Assembly: GCF_014642405.1 (NCBI RefSeq)
Contig: NZ_BMIN01000015.1
Span: 1-64,000, forward strand
Direction of reading: 5' to 3'
From: Pontibacillus salipaludis
GTDB taxonomy: Bacteria > Bacillota > Bacilli > Bacillales > BH030062
Length of the DNA: 64,000 nt
Shown: piece by piece, positions 52,756 through 62,016 of the stretch
Position numbering within the stretch: position 1 is the stretch's first letter
Layout: each line of letters opens with the position of its first letter
Notes under the pieces: generated by a model
What the model was told of the DNA's origin: nothing
Databases searched by the model: none
The model's input: the letters and a program-made list of their open reading frames with translations, nothing else
Program-made: the position numbers and the translations under genes

Positions 52756-54315
52756 ATGAAAAAGTTTCTTAATCGATTACTCTTTCAACATGTACAAAAG
52801 AAATCAGAATATACATCCGAACCCTTTGAGACCTCTCCCCTTCACCATGAAAGACTTACTGGGGAGTTACAGAATGACATTCAAACTCTAAAAGCTCTGC
52901 TTGGGAACAGTTTCGACCTCAAAATTGTAAGATTCACATCCGATCCATATGCGTATGACGGAGCTTTTTTATTCATTGAGGAATTAACAGATACGGCTGT
53001 TGTACATGAACAACTTAGAGCCATCAGAAGTTTGAGTGAAACCACGTATCTATCCGACATGAGTCCTGAAACTATGCGGCAAGAGGTATTGACGATTAGT
53101 GAATCTTCGATTGTCGACACTCTGCACCAGTGTAGTTCACACTTATTACAAGGAAACACTCTCATCCTTTCTGACAAATATAAAGATGGGATTATTTTAA
53201 ATTCAAGAAAGATGCCCCAACGTAGCATACAAGCACCTTCATCAGAATCTGTTGTTCGCGGACCAAGAGATGGTTTTGTAGAAACCCTCCTCTTAAACAT
53301 AGGTCTAGTCCGAAAGCGTTTAAAAGATCCTGATTTACAGCTAGACTACTTTAAAGTTGGAGAGCGTTCTAAGACAGATGTTGTCGTCATGTCTATAAAT
53401 GGATTAACGAACCCAAAGATCGTCCAGGAAGTAAAAAACAGACTAAATAAAATCGACATCGATAGCGTGCAAGAGTCTGGTGTTATTGAACAATTAATTG
53501 AAGAAAATTCACTATCTCCCTTTCCTCAGGTTCAAGTAACAGAAAGGCCCGACACTGTTGCAGGATCTCTAGCAGAGGGGAGAGTTGCTATTATAGTGGA
53601 TCATACACCCTTTGTGTTGATTGCACCACTTACCATTAATTCTTTTTACCAAAGTGCTGAAGACTACTATGAGCGTTGGGTCTACTCCTCCCTCATTCGT
53701 ATATTACGAGTCGCAGCTGCCTTAATTGCGCTATGTCTACCATCTATATATGTAGCTTTGATCTCATACCACCAAGGTCTCATCCCTACTGACCTGGTTA
53801 TTTCCTTAGCAGGAAGTCGAGAGGGCGTACCCTTTCCATCAATTGTTGAAGCACTCTTAATGGAAGTCACTATTGAAATACTAAGAGAAGCAGGAATTCG
53901 TTTGCCTAATCCCGTAGGTCAAGCCGTTGGAATTGTTGGAGGTCTCGTTATTGGAGAGTCCGCTGTCTCAGCAGGCCTCGTCAGTCCAATGATGGTTATT
54001 GTAGTAGCCCTAACAGCCATCTCTTCCTTTGCTTTACCTCAGTATTATGTAGGGGTTTCTTTACGCATTTTACGATTCCCAATTATGATATCTGCTGCTC
54101 TTCTAGGGTTGTATGGGATTGTAATTGCTCTTATCTTGTTATCCATCCATCTAATCCGCTTAAAAAGTTTTGGCGTCTATTATCTAGAACCACTTGTACC
54201 ATACAGCCCTAAAGGGTGGAAAGATATGTTTATACGCACGCAAACAAAAAGCCTTAAATCAAGACCGGATATGCTTCATCCACAGGATAAAAAACGAATG
54301 AGCTCAAAAAACTAA
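52756..54315 (+). CDS. Spore germination receptor subunit A (GerA/GerKA family)
   Basis: A 519-residue inner-spore-membrane protein. A large soluble N-terminal region (about 1-300) contains DPDLQLDYFKVGERSKTDV. Five helices follow (about 310-480), with LPNPVGQAVGIVGGLVIGE as the family hallmark. It forms the nutrient receptor with the B and C subunits encoded next. Its C-terminal tail is basic and hydrophilic. Ribosome binding site AAAGGAG. The nutrient is not predictable. Confidence 0.95.
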   Translation: MKKFLNRLLFQHVQKKSEYTSEPFETSPLHHERLTGELQNDIQTLKALLGNSFDLKIVRFTSDPYAYDGAFLFIEELTDTAVVHEQLRAIRSLSETTYLSDMSPETMRQEVLTISESSIVDTLHQCSSHLLQGNTLILSDKYKDGIILNSRKMPQRSIQAPSSESVVRGPRDGFVETLLLNIGLVRKRLKDPDLQLDYFKVGERSKTDVVVMSINGLTNPKIVQEVKNRLNKIDIDSVQESGVIEQLIEENSLSPFPQVQVTERPDTVAGSLAEGRVAIIVDHTPFVLIAPLTINSFYQSAEDYYERWVYSSLIRILRVAAALIALCLPSIYVALISYHQGLIPTDLVISLAGSREGVPFPSIVEALLMEVTIEILREAGIRLPNPVGQAVGIVGGLVIGESAVSAGLVSPMMVIVVALTAISSFALPQYYVGVSLRILRFPIMISAALLGLYGIVIALILLSIHLIRLKSFGVYYLEPLVPYSPKGWKDMFIRTQTKSLKSRPDMLHPQDKKRMSSKN

Positions 54316-54328
54316 GGGAGGACTACAA

Positions 54329-55420
54329 ATGAAATCAGCTTTGAATACAAGTGAGCTCACTCAAAATCAAGTTACCATTGGCATTAGCCTTACTGTTCTA
54401 GGGGTTGGTATGATTACTCTCCCCCGGGAAGTATTCACAGCTGCAGGTGTGGCCTCCGGATGGGTAAGCGTTCTTCTAACAGGAATCATAGCAGCCGGAG
54501 TTATGCTCTTAATGATTGTATTAAATAACCGGTATCCAGGAATGTCTTATTATCAATATAATCGCATCATTGTGGGGTCGTGGATCGGGGGATTTATAAC
54601 GCTCATTACATCCATTTACTATGTTACATTTGCTGCGTTTGAGACTAGGGCTATGGCTGAACTTATTCAAATGTTCATTCTAGACCGTACCCCAGTATCC
54701 TTTACTATGTTGATCTTTATAGGAACAGCTGTCTACTTAGTCCTAGGTGGATATTCAGCTATTTTCCGATTATTTGAGCTATATTTTCCGGCTATTATTT
54801 TCTTCACTTTATTAATTATGATTTTAAGTGCCAACCAATTTGAAATGAATCACATCCGCCCATTTTTTGAAGGGTTTCCGCCTATTATGAAAGGGATGAG
54901 TGCTACAGTCTTATCCTTTGTCGGGATGGAAATCATTTTATTTATTCAAGCTTTTATGAGAAAACCTGAGCGTGCGAAGAAAGCAGCTGTATATGGAATA
55001 GCTATTCCAACCGTGTTATATGCCATTATCGTTATTATGGTCGGAGGCATTATGGGCGTTGGAGAAACCATGACTCTTGTTTATCCACTAATGGAACTTG
55101 CCAAGTCAATCGAAATACGGAACTTCTTTTTTGAGCGGTTCGAAACGTTCTTTATCCCACTTTGGATTTTGTCTATTTTCACAACGTTAGCCATTGTCTT
55201 ATATTTGGCTGCTCTCGGGATTAAGACTGTCTTTAACGTAAAAAAAGAGACAGCCGTGTTCTCCATCATTCCGATTATTTATATCCTAGCCATGACTCCA
55301 AAGAATATAAACGAAATGTTTACGATGGGAGTTTGGATTGGTTATAGCATGTTAGCAATTGGAGTCGGTATTCCACTTATCCTTTTACTAGTCTCTATAC
55401 TGAGGAGGCAGAAGCAATGA
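54329..55420 (+). CDS. Spore germination receptor subunit B (GerAB/GerKB permease)
   Basis: A 363-residue protein with ten helices of the amino acid-polyamine transporter fold, which binds the germinant. The family pattern starts with LTVLGVGMITLPREV and includes FEGFPPIMKGMSATVLSFVG. The ribosome binding site is GGGAGG. It starts 13 bp after the A subunit gene and overlaps the C subunit gene by 4 bp (ATGA), so the three are translated together. Confidence 0.94.
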   Translation: MKSALNTSELTQNQVTIGISLTVLGVGMITLPREVFTAAGVASGWVSVLLTGIIAAGVMLLMIVLNNRYPGMSYYQYNRIIVGSWIGGFITLITSIYYVTFAAFETRAMAELIQMFILDRTPVSFTMLIFIGTAVYLVLGGYSAIFRLFELYFPAIIFFTLLIMILSANQFEMNHIRPFFEGFPPIMKGMSATVLSFVGMEIILFIQAFMRKPERAKKAAVYGIAIPTVLYAIIVIMVGGIMGVGETMTLVYPLMELAKSIEIRNFFFERFETFFIPLWILSIFTTLAIVLYLAALGIKTVFNVKKETAVFSIIPIIYILAMTPKNINEMFTMGVWIGYSMLAIGVGIPLILLLVSILRRQKQ

Positions 55421-56586
55421 GGACCATTTGTATTTTAATTCTCGCTGCATTTGTACTCACTGGTTGCTGGGATCACCGCGAGATTGAGGAGCTTGGCATT
55501 ATTACCGGCGTTGCTATTGATCAACCTGAAGATTCTACACAGTCCCATATGCTTACTGTGACAAATCAATACGTCTTGCCACAGTCCATATCTTCACAAG
55601 TAAAAAGCGGGACCTCAGGTAATAAACCCTATGTTAACGAGACAGTTACGGCGCCATCCGTCCTGCAAACCATTCGAGATCAATCTAAGTTTGTAAGCCG
55701 CCCCCCTTACTATTACCATTTGAAGACTATTGTTATAAGTAAGGAACTTGCCGAAAGCACAGACCTTTTAAAGTTAACCTATTTCTTTAACAGAGACCAT
55801 GAAATTAGAAGGAGTGTTCAAGTATTCATTTCAGACGAAAAGGCCAAGGGTTTGTTCACGATTACTCCAGAAGAAGATAAAGTCCCTTCTATATACTTAG
55901 ACAAGATCACTCATAATTACGCAACAAAGACTGCTGAAATGGCTCCTACTATTTCACTTGGCGATATGTCTAAATACTTCTCACATCAAAAAAGTTTTGT
56001 TATACCATTCGCTTCACTCAAAGAAAACGCAGTTTATATAGACGGCGGAATTATTGTGAATGCCGATTCAAAGAAGGCGGTTGGCGTTCTTACAAAAGAT
56101 GAAACAAGAACGTTTAATTGGATTCAAGAACGATCTCAAGGAGGAGTGATTGAGGTATTTGGTTTGAAAGAAGATCAAGAACACCCTTTCACTTTTGAAA
56201 TAAAAAAAATGACCAGTAAGGTAAAACCATTTTATGAAAATGATGAATTGACCTATGACATTCACTTATCCTTCCAAGGGAAACTTGGCGAAGATTGGAG
56301 CTATGAATCAAACCAATTTAATCAAGAATATGTAGAGAAACTAGAAAAAGCAATTGAAGAAACCATACGCTCAATGGTCGTCAACTCTATAGAGAAAGCA
56401 CAGAAAGAGCACAAAGTTGACTATTTTGAACTAATGGAACCTTTTCGTATAAACTATACAAAAGAATGGTACAAGGTTAAAGACGAATGGAACCAGTTTT
56501 TTACGAAGGCGAACTTCAATATTGATGTAACCGTTGTGGTAGAACATTATCAGGACGTGGGAAGAAAATTACCATTTACTCCATAA
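55417..56586 (+). CDS. Spore germination receptor subunit C (Ger(x)C lipoprotein)
   Basis: A 389-residue lipoprotein. The signal ends with the lipobox LTGC (Cys17), followed by the family start WDHREIEELGIITGVAID. Three alpha-beta domains follow. It anchors to the outer face of the inner spore membrane and completes the receptor. Last gene of the ger operon, followed by a strong terminator. Confidence 0.95.
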   Translation: MRTICILILAAFVLTGCWDHREIEELGIITGVAIDQPEDSTQSHMLTVTNQYVLPQSISSQVKSGTSGNKPYVNETVTAPSVLQTIRDQSKFVSRPPYYYHLKTIVISKELAESTDLLKLTYFFNRDHEIRRSVQVFISDEKAKGLFTITPEEDKVPSIYLDKITHNYATKTAEMAPTISLGDMSKYFSHQKSFVIPFASLKENAVYIDGGIIVNADSKKAVGVLTKDETRTFNWIQERSQGGVIEVFGLKEDQEHPFTFEIKKMTSKVKPFYENDELTYDIHLSFQGKLGEDWSYESNQFNQEYVEKLEKAIEETIRSMVVNSIEKAQKEHKVDYFELMEPFRINYTKEWYKVKDEWNQFFTKANFNIDVTVVVEHYQDVGRKLPFTP

Positions 56587-56587
56587 A

Positions 56588-56618
56588 AAAAGGTCTACTC
56601 GTCATGAGTAGACCTTTT
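56588..56618. terminator. Terminator of the ger operon and of the CaCA gene
   Basis: AAAAGGTCTACTC (56588-56600) pairs perfectly with GAGTAGACCTTTT (56606-56618) around a 5-nt loop. It serves both convergent genes. Confidence 0.93.
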
Positions 56619-56619
56619 G

Positions 56620-57609
56620 CTATTTCATCTGATATACAGCTAGAGTTGCAACAACATATAAACACACAATTAACAAAGGTGGTGTGATATAGAGTAGAGT
56701 TGAGCGCTCTTTCTTTCGTGTAATGCTATACAAAATAACAAAGACAACGATAATGGACGAAACACTTGTCACAATATTCGAAGGGCTCGCATGTGCTAAA
56801 AGGTTATTTTTGAAGTAGATTGCATCCGTAAATGACAGCAACATAATATTAAATGCGTTACTGCCAAGCAACGAAGTAACCCCCATACTATAGTTCCTCA
56901 ATTTTAAGGCTGTGATTACACTTACAGCATCAGGCAAGGAAGTGCTTGCGCCAACTAAAAAGGACCCGACGAAAGAAGAGCCTAAACCTGTAATAGAAGC
57001 GATCTTGTCAGCCGTTATCGTTAATACGGACCCAACAATCATGATTGCTACTGCACACAATGTGAAGCGTATTACAACTTGCTTATACGTATAATCAGCA
57101 TACTTCTCATTTTTTCGACTTCTTCGTTTTACTTTTTCTTCTGTTTTCCTATTAACCCAACGCACCCCTATTATATACACGAGTACAAGGATTATGGAGA
57201 AAAGACCAATATGGTAAATCTGAGCTGGTACATCAATCATTAACCCTGCTACTACAATTAATGTCATAAGGATCACAAGGTAACTATAGAGTTTACTACC
57301 TATATCCGCTTTGCCCATTATTTGTGTTTTGCGATAAATGATATCTAATATGGCTAACGCTAATAAATTAAATAGATTACTCCCTAACAAATTCCCGATT
57401 GCTAAATCAGGACTGTCTATTGAAATCGCTGTGACACTTGCTGTTAATTCAGGTAGGGAAATGGCTGCTCCAATTAGAATTCCCATAAATGATGAGGAGG
57501 TTTTATTCTTTTCACTTAATCCATCCCCAAACATTGCTAACCTACTGGCTACAAAATAAGCTAAAATAGCTGATACAATAAATAATCCAAAAATTAAAAA
57601 CTGACTCAT
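56620..57609 (-). CDS. CaCA-family sodium/calcium exchanger-like protein
   Basis: A 329-residue membrane protein with ten helices. Both alpha repeats of the Ca2+:cation antiporter family are clear: SLPELTASVTAIS with GNLLGSNLFNLL, and STSLPDAVSVITALK with SLLGSNAFNIMLL. The second repeat has Asp where the first has Glu, as in many bacterial members. It probably trades Ca2+ for Na+ or H+. Ribosome binding site TAGGAGAAG. It converges with the ger operon. Confidence 0.9.
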   Translation of the reverse strand: MSQFLIFGLFIVSAILAYFVASRLAMFGDGLSEKNKTSSSFMGILIGAAISLPELTASVTAISIDSPDLAIGNLLGSNLFNLLALAILDIIYRKTQIMGKADIGSKLYSYLVILMTLIVVAGLMIDVPAQIYHIGLFSIILVLVYIIGVRWVNRKTEEKVKRRSRKNEKYADYTYKQVVIRFTLCAVAIMIVGSVLTITADKIASITGLGSSFVGSFLVGASTSLPDAVSVITALKLRNYSMGVTSLLGSNAFNIMLLSFTDAIYFKNNLLAHASPSNIVTSVSSIIVVFVILYSITRKKERSTLLYITPPLLIVCLYVVATLAVYQMK

Positions 57610-57745
57610 TATTCACTTCTCCTAAGTAAAGGATTCGACTTTTATCAATTCCCCTGTAGAACTCGCGTAAACTAGAAGATTTTACCCATTTTAAAGGATT
57701 TAAAATTTCAAGATATGGGAAATGGGTAAATCAGGAGGTGCACTC

Positions 57746-58939
57746 ATGAATCCAACCCAATTAATTCTTTTACTGTTTATTGGTTATCTCGTTTTTAGCC
57801 TTGATAAAAGACAAGAAAATATCCCTGTTCCACCGGTTTTGGTGAGCATTGGAATTGGGCTCTCCTTTATCCCCTTTTTTAATTCCATAACCCTTACAGA
57901 AACAACTCTTTATGATGTATTCCTACCTGCCTTGCTCTTTACTTCTGCATATCGCTACCCGCCAAAAGCCCTTAAAGAACACGCAGGTCTGATTGCTGCA
58001 TTAAGCACAATCGGCTTACTTTTTACTGCCATTCTATTTGGCGCGATTACCTTTTTTATTGGTGGGATCATTGTACCTATTACCTTGATTGGCGCTATGG
58101 TGGTGGCTTCTATTCTTACACCTACGGATCCAGTTTCTGTTGTATCCATTTTGAAGCAATCTGCTGACAACCCAAAAATCGCCGATGTTGTTGAAGGAGA
58201 ATCTATGATCAATGATGGTACGAGTATTGTCTTATTCACATTCTTATCTGGAATGTTTATTCATAATGAGAATCTTTCACTAACTTCCTTTATAAATGAA
58301 TTTCTTCTAGTTTCGATCGGTGGTGTCGTTCTTGGAGTCTTTTGTGGCTGGGCTGTTAGTAAAGCAGTACACTTCACTCATCACAAAGAATACCAGGTAA
58401 TGCTTAGTATTATATTAGCTTACGGCATTTTTCTTACAGCTGAGCACATTGGTGTTTCAGGTGTTTTAGCTACAGTAAGCGCAGGAATTATGTTGAGCTG
58501 GGAGTTTGATCACACAAATAAAGGAGACCATTACCGAGAATCTTTAGATGGCTTCTGGGACATTGTAGAACCTACCATTCTATCAATCGTCTTCTTGCTG
58601 ATTGGGATTGAGGCTTCTAGTTATTTGATCTTTGACTATTGGCATTTATCTTTACTAATCTTTTTAGCCTCTCTTCTCATCCGTTATTTCGTGATGATCG
58701 GAACCATTAAACTATTTCCTGCCTGGAGGCGAGAGCTTAACGGTAGAGAAATTGCTCTTATAAGTTGGTCAGGTATTAAAGGAACCATGTCTGTTGTCCT
58801 AATTCTTACGTTACAAGCAGAAAGCAGCGCTGAAGGAACCGACATCCTCTTGTCTCTTTCCTTTTCAGTCGTTCTGATCTCTCTCATTGTCCAGAGTCTT
58901 GGAATCTTCCCCTTGAGCCGGGCTTTGTTGAAAAAGTAG
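57746..58939 (+). CDS. NhaP-type Na+(K+)/H+ antiporter (CPA1 family)
   Basis: A 397-residue membrane protein with 12-13 helices. The ion-binding pattern is intact: LTPTDPVSVVSILK in helix 5 and VVEGESMINDGTSIVLF in helix 6, where the ND pair binds the ion. It exchanges Na+ (or K+) for H+ and supports salt and alkali tolerance. The ATG at 57746 follows AGGAGG; the frame is open from 57722 without a site. Element copy 3 lies directly downstream, so a separate terminator is not obvious. Confidence 0.9.
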   Translation: MNPTQLILLLFIGYLVFSLDKRQENIPVPPVLVSIGIGLSFIPFFNSITLTETTLYDVFLPALLFTSAYRYPPKALKEHAGLIAALSTIGLLFTAILFGAITFFIGGIIVPITLIGAMVVASILTPTDPVSVVSILKQSADNPKIADVVEGESMINDGTSIVLFTFLSGMFIHNENLSLTSFINEFLLVSIGGVVLGVFCGWAVSKAVHFTHHKEYQVMLSIILAYGIFLTAEHIGVSGVLATVSAGIMLSWEFDHTNKGDHYRESLDGFWDIVEPTILSIVFLLIGIEASSYLIFDYWHLSLLIFLASLLIRYFVMIGTIKLFPAWRRELNGREIALISWSGIKGTMSVVLILTLQAESSAEGTDILLSLSFSVVLISLIVQSLGIFPLSRALLKK

Positions 58940-58967
58940 AGTTCACTTAATATTTCCTTATCGTTTA

Positions 58968-59647
58968 GGCTTTATTGATTTTATTTGTCTAATATAAGCC
59001 TCCTTATGCGGAAGACTTGAAGCTGAGAGAATGCTTCCGTTTGCTTTAGTTGAGTCTAAGGCGGGCCTGGAAACCACTCGCTTTCCTGTGGGGATCTGGT
59101 GAGCCTCCTCACCCGGCAAAGACGGGCTCCGGGGTCTCACCTAGATTGAAAAGTGCAGGCGTGGTGCCTAGGACCGTACGGATAAGACAGCTTTTTGGAA
59201 AAGGCGACTAGTCTTTGTAAAAAAGATGACTTATCACGCTAGGTCCTCCACGCCGGAACTAGACTGGCTCTTCTGCCCAAGGGAGTCTCGCAGTTTCCAG
59301 ACCCACCTTTCCATATTAGGGGAAACGGAAACAGGCCAAAGGTAGATTCTAGCGGGCGCTACCACTCTCAAGTAGAGGTGCCGTAAGCAAAAATACAGGC
59401 TAGGGTGTCTGGGGAACGAGGAGACTCCTGCGGGAGAAAGAGATCGACGAGACCCCGCAGGGTGGGTTTCCCCGAGGAGGCTTGACAGCTCGCCCGCGGA
59501 AAGCGAGTCGTTCCCCAGACACCCCTACCTCTTAACATCATAACGGCACCATCCGTACTAACATGTCTCAGCTTCAAGTCTTTAAGATTAATACCGTCTT
59601 GAACAATCCTTTTAAAACCAATAACAACACTAAACATTAACATAGCC
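58968..59647. repeat. Composite inverted-repeat element, copy 3 (inverted relative to copies 1 and 2)
   Basis: This 680-bp element starts GGCTTTATT and ends with CACTAAACATTAACATAGCC, the same right end as copy 2. Unit 3A (59060-59307) has an outer stem GGCGGGCCTGGAAAC / GTTTCCAGACCCACC with two C-A mismatches; it closely matches unit 1B but is split by an insert. Unit 3B (59403-59524) has a perfect 17-bp stem, GGGTGTCTGGGGAACGA. Its core is almost identical to that of unit 2A, while the outer stem differs in sequence. An outer pair GAAGACTTGAAGCTGAGA / TCTCAGCTTCAAGTCTT encloses the units. It lies between convergent nhaP-like and bkdB genes. Confidence 0.88.
59149..59258. mobile_element. Structured insert inside unit 3A of the repeat element
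   Basis: About 110 bp interrupt unit 3A, between near-repeats CTAGATTG (59141-59148) and CTAGACTG (59259-59266). These may be a target duplication. The insert folds well: GGCGTGG (59158-59164) with CCACGCC (59248-59254), AGGACC (59170-59175) with GGTCCT (59242-59247), GATAAG (59181-59186) with CTTATC (59230-59235), a GCTTTTT/AAAAGGC hairpin and the palindrome GACTAGTC. No coding frame. It is either a small nonautonomous mobile element or a structured RNA gene; exact ends are uncertain. Confidence 0.6.
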
Positions 59648-59655
59648 AAATTAAA

Positions 59656-59686
59656 AAACCCTCTGAGTTTAGCTCTCAGAGGGTTT
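59656..59686 (-). terminator. Terminator of the bkd operon
   Basis: AAACCCTCTGAG (59656-59667) pairs perfectly with CTCAGAGGGTTT (59675-59686), with an A-run on the plus strand giving a T-run for the minus-strand genes. Confidence 0.92.
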
Positions 59687-59691
59687 ACTAT

Positions 59692-60996
59692 TTAGTACAC
59701 AGAAGTGTTTTCTTTTGTCATTGTTTCTAGGATCTCTTTTACGCGAGCTAGGAAATTACCAGCTACTAGACCATCTAGAACACGGTGGTCAAGAGATAAG
59801 CATAGGTTGACCATATCTCGGGCTGCGAACATGCCGTTCATATAGACCGGCTTTTTCACAATTGATTCAACTTGAAGAATGGCTGCTTGTGGGTGATTGA
59901 TCACACCCATTGACTGCACGGATCCAAATGAACCTGTGTTATTCACTGTGAAGGTGCCACCTTGCATATCATCATTGGTTAATTTGCCATTACGAGCTTT
60001 TGTAGCAAGGTCTGTAATGTCTTTTGCAAGACCTTTTATGCTCTTATCATCTGCATCTTTGATTACAGGTACAAACAGTTCATTTTCTTTCGCTACGGCG
60101 ATATTTAAGTTAATCGCTTTACGTTGGATGATCTTATCGCCTGCCCATGTGCTGTTTAGCTGTGGGTATTCCTTCAATGCCTGAGCTACTGCCTTTACGA
60201 AGAATGAGAAGAAAGTAAGGCTAAACCCTTCTTTTTGCTTGAAATCTTCTTTGACAGAGTTTCGATACTCTACAAGGTTCGTTACATCCACTTCTACCAT
60301 CATCCATGCATGTGGGATTTCGGTTTTTGATTTGACCATATTTTGAGCAATCGCCTTACGCACACCAGTAACTGGAATCTCAATATCCCCTTCATTAGCT
60401 GTTGGTTGAGGACCACTAGATTGTTTAGCAGGTTGTGGTGCCGGAGCTTCTTTTGTTTCTTTTGCAGGTTGTGATTCTTGAACTTGCTCTTTTTGCTTAG
60501 GCGCATCCCCTGCTTTAGGAAGATCACCAGAAGCAATGATTTTCTCAATATCTTTTCGAGTAATGCGTCCGCCACGACCTGAGCCTTGAACTTGATTCAG
60601 ATCTATATCATTTTCTTGCGCCATTCTCATGACGGCCGGAGAATAACGCTTTTTCATCGGCTGATCTTCATCATCAGATGATCCTACGCCATCTTTTTCA
60701 ACTGGTGTCTCTGGTTTATCGGAAGCACTTGATTCCTCCGAAGCCTCTCCAGAACCCTCTGTTTCGATATAGCAGATTAAGTTCCCTACCTCAATCGTTT
60801 CTCCTTCTTCAGCAACGAGATCGACAATTTTGCCACTAAAAGAAGATGGTACCTCTGCATTTACTTTATCCGTCATGACTTCAGCTATTGGGTCATACTT
60901 CTCTACTGTGTCCCCAACGGAAACGAGCCATGAACTAATTGTTCCCTCTGTGACACTCTCCCCGAGCTGAGGCATGTTAATCTTTTCTTTAGCCAA
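59692..60996 (-). CDS. bkdB: Branched-chain 2-oxoacid dehydrogenase E2 (dihydrolipoyl acyltransferase)
   Basis: A 434-residue core enzyme that passes the acyl group from lipoate to CoA. The lipoyl domain (1-80) carries the modified lysine in EVMTDKVNAEV. After a Pro/Ala/Glu-rich linker, the E1/E3-binding domain (about 118-155) reads SPAVMRMAQENDIDLNQV and GRGGRITRKDIEK. A second linker leads to the catalytic domain (about 205-434) with HRVLDG near the end. The TTG start follows AGGAGGGG. Last gene of the lpdV-bkdAA-bkdAB-bkdB order. Confidence 0.92.
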   Translation of the reverse strand: MAKEKINMPQLGESVTEGTISSWLVSVGDTVEKYDPIAEVMTDKVNAEVPSSFSGKIVDLVAEEGETIEVGNLICYIETEGSGEASEESSASDKPETPVEKDGVGSSDDEDQPMKKRYSPAVMRMAQENDIDLNQVQGSGRGGRITRKDIEKIIASGDLPKAGDAPKQKEQVQESQPAKETKEAPAPQPAKQSSGPQPTANEGDIEIPVTGVRKAIAQNMVKSKTEIPHAWMMVEVDVTNLVEYRNSVKEDFKQKEGFSLTFFSFFVKAVAQALKEYPQLNSTWAGDKIIQRKAINLNIAVAKENELFVPVIKDADDKSIKGLAKDITDLATKARNGKLTNDDMQGGTFTVNNTGSFGSVQSMGVINHPQAAILQVESIVKKPVYMNGMFAARDMVNLCLSLDHRVLDGLVAGNFLARVKEILETMTKENTSVY

Positions 60997-61017
60997 CTGC
61001 TAGCCCCTCCTTCATTC

Positions 61018-62001
61018 CTAGAATTCAGCAAGATCACGCATTGCTTTTTCAACTTTATCAGGATTCATCATGAAATACTTTTCCATAGGCGGTGAGTATG
61101 GCATGGACGGAACATCCGGACCAGCCAATCGTTTAACAGGCGCATCAAGGTCAAATAAGCAATTTTCTGAGACAATTGCAGATACTTCACCGATAATACT
61201 GCCTTCTTTATTATCTTCTGTAATAAGAAGAACTTTTCCAGTCTTCTTCGCTGCTTCAATAATGGCTTCTTGATCTAATGGGTAAACCGTACGAAGATCT
61301 AAAATGTGAGCGTCAATACCTTCTTCAGCCAGTTTTTCTGCAGCTTGAAGGGCAAAGTGAACACAAAGACCATAAGTAATTACCGTGATATCTGATCCTT
61401 CACGTTTAACATCCGCTTTCCCTATAGGAAGGGTATAATCATCTTCTGGAACTTCGCCTTTAATTAAGCGATACGCTCGTTTATGTTCAAAAAATAAGAC
61501 AGGGTCATCATCACGGATGGCAGCTTTCAATAATCCTTTCACATCATATGGTGTAGAAGGCATCACAATTTTCAAGCCTGGTTGGTTTGCAAATACAGAT
61601 TCAACTGATTGAGAGTGATAAAGAGCACCATGAACACCGCCACCATATGGAGCACGAATGGTCATCGGTACATTCCAATCATTATTTGAGCGATACCTCG
61701 TCTTCGCTGCCTCTGAAATAATTTGGTTAACGGCAGGCATAATGAAATCAGCAAACTGCATTTCAGCCACAGGACGCATTCCATACATCGCTGCACCAAT
61801 CCCAACACCTGCGATTGCAGACTCTGCAAGAGGTGTATCGATTACGCGCGCTTCTCCAAACTTATCATAAAGACCGTCCGTAGCACGGAATACGCCTCCG
61901 CGCTTCCCTACATCTTCTCCTAACACAAATACTTTCTCATCGCGCTCCATTTCTTCATGCAACGCTTGTGTAACTGCTTGAATATAAGACATTACTGGCA
62001 T
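61018..62001 (-). CDS. bkdAB: Branched-chain 2-oxoacid dehydrogenase E1 beta subunit
   Basis: A 327-residue subunit of the thiamine-diphosphate decarboxylase. It shows the E1-beta order: FVLGEDVGKRGGVFRAT, DTPLAESAIAGVGIGAAM, EMQFADFIMPAVNQI and DLRTVYPLDQEAI. With E1 alpha it decarboxylates the 2-oxoacids of valine, leucine and isoleucine, giving branched acyl-CoA primers for iso/anteiso fatty acids. The ribosome binding site is AAGGAGGGGG. It lies 15 bp after E1 alpha. Confidence 0.93.
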   Translation of the reverse strand: MPVMSYIQAVTQALHEEMERDEKVFVLGEDVGKRGGVFRATDGLYDKFGEARVIDTPLAESAIAGVGIGAAMYGMRPVAEMQFADFIMPAVNQIISEAAKTRYRSNNDWNVPMTIRAPYGGGVHGALYHSQSVESVFANQPGLKIVMPSTPYDVKGLLKAAIRDDDPVLFFEHKRAYRLIKGEVPEDDYTLPIGKADVKREGSDITVITYGLCVHFALQAAEKLAEEGIDAHILDLRTVYPLDQEAIIEAAKKTGKVLLITEDNKEGSIIGEVSAIVSENCLFDLDAPVKRLAGPDVPSMPYSPPMEKYFMMNPDKVEKAMRDLAEF

Positions 62002-62016
62002 ATTCGTTCCCCCTCC

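Noticed and set aside
17076-59524. Repeat units read as a CRISPR array
   Set aside because: Units are about 110-130 bp, occur as opposed pairs at distant loci and have no regular spacers or cas genes.
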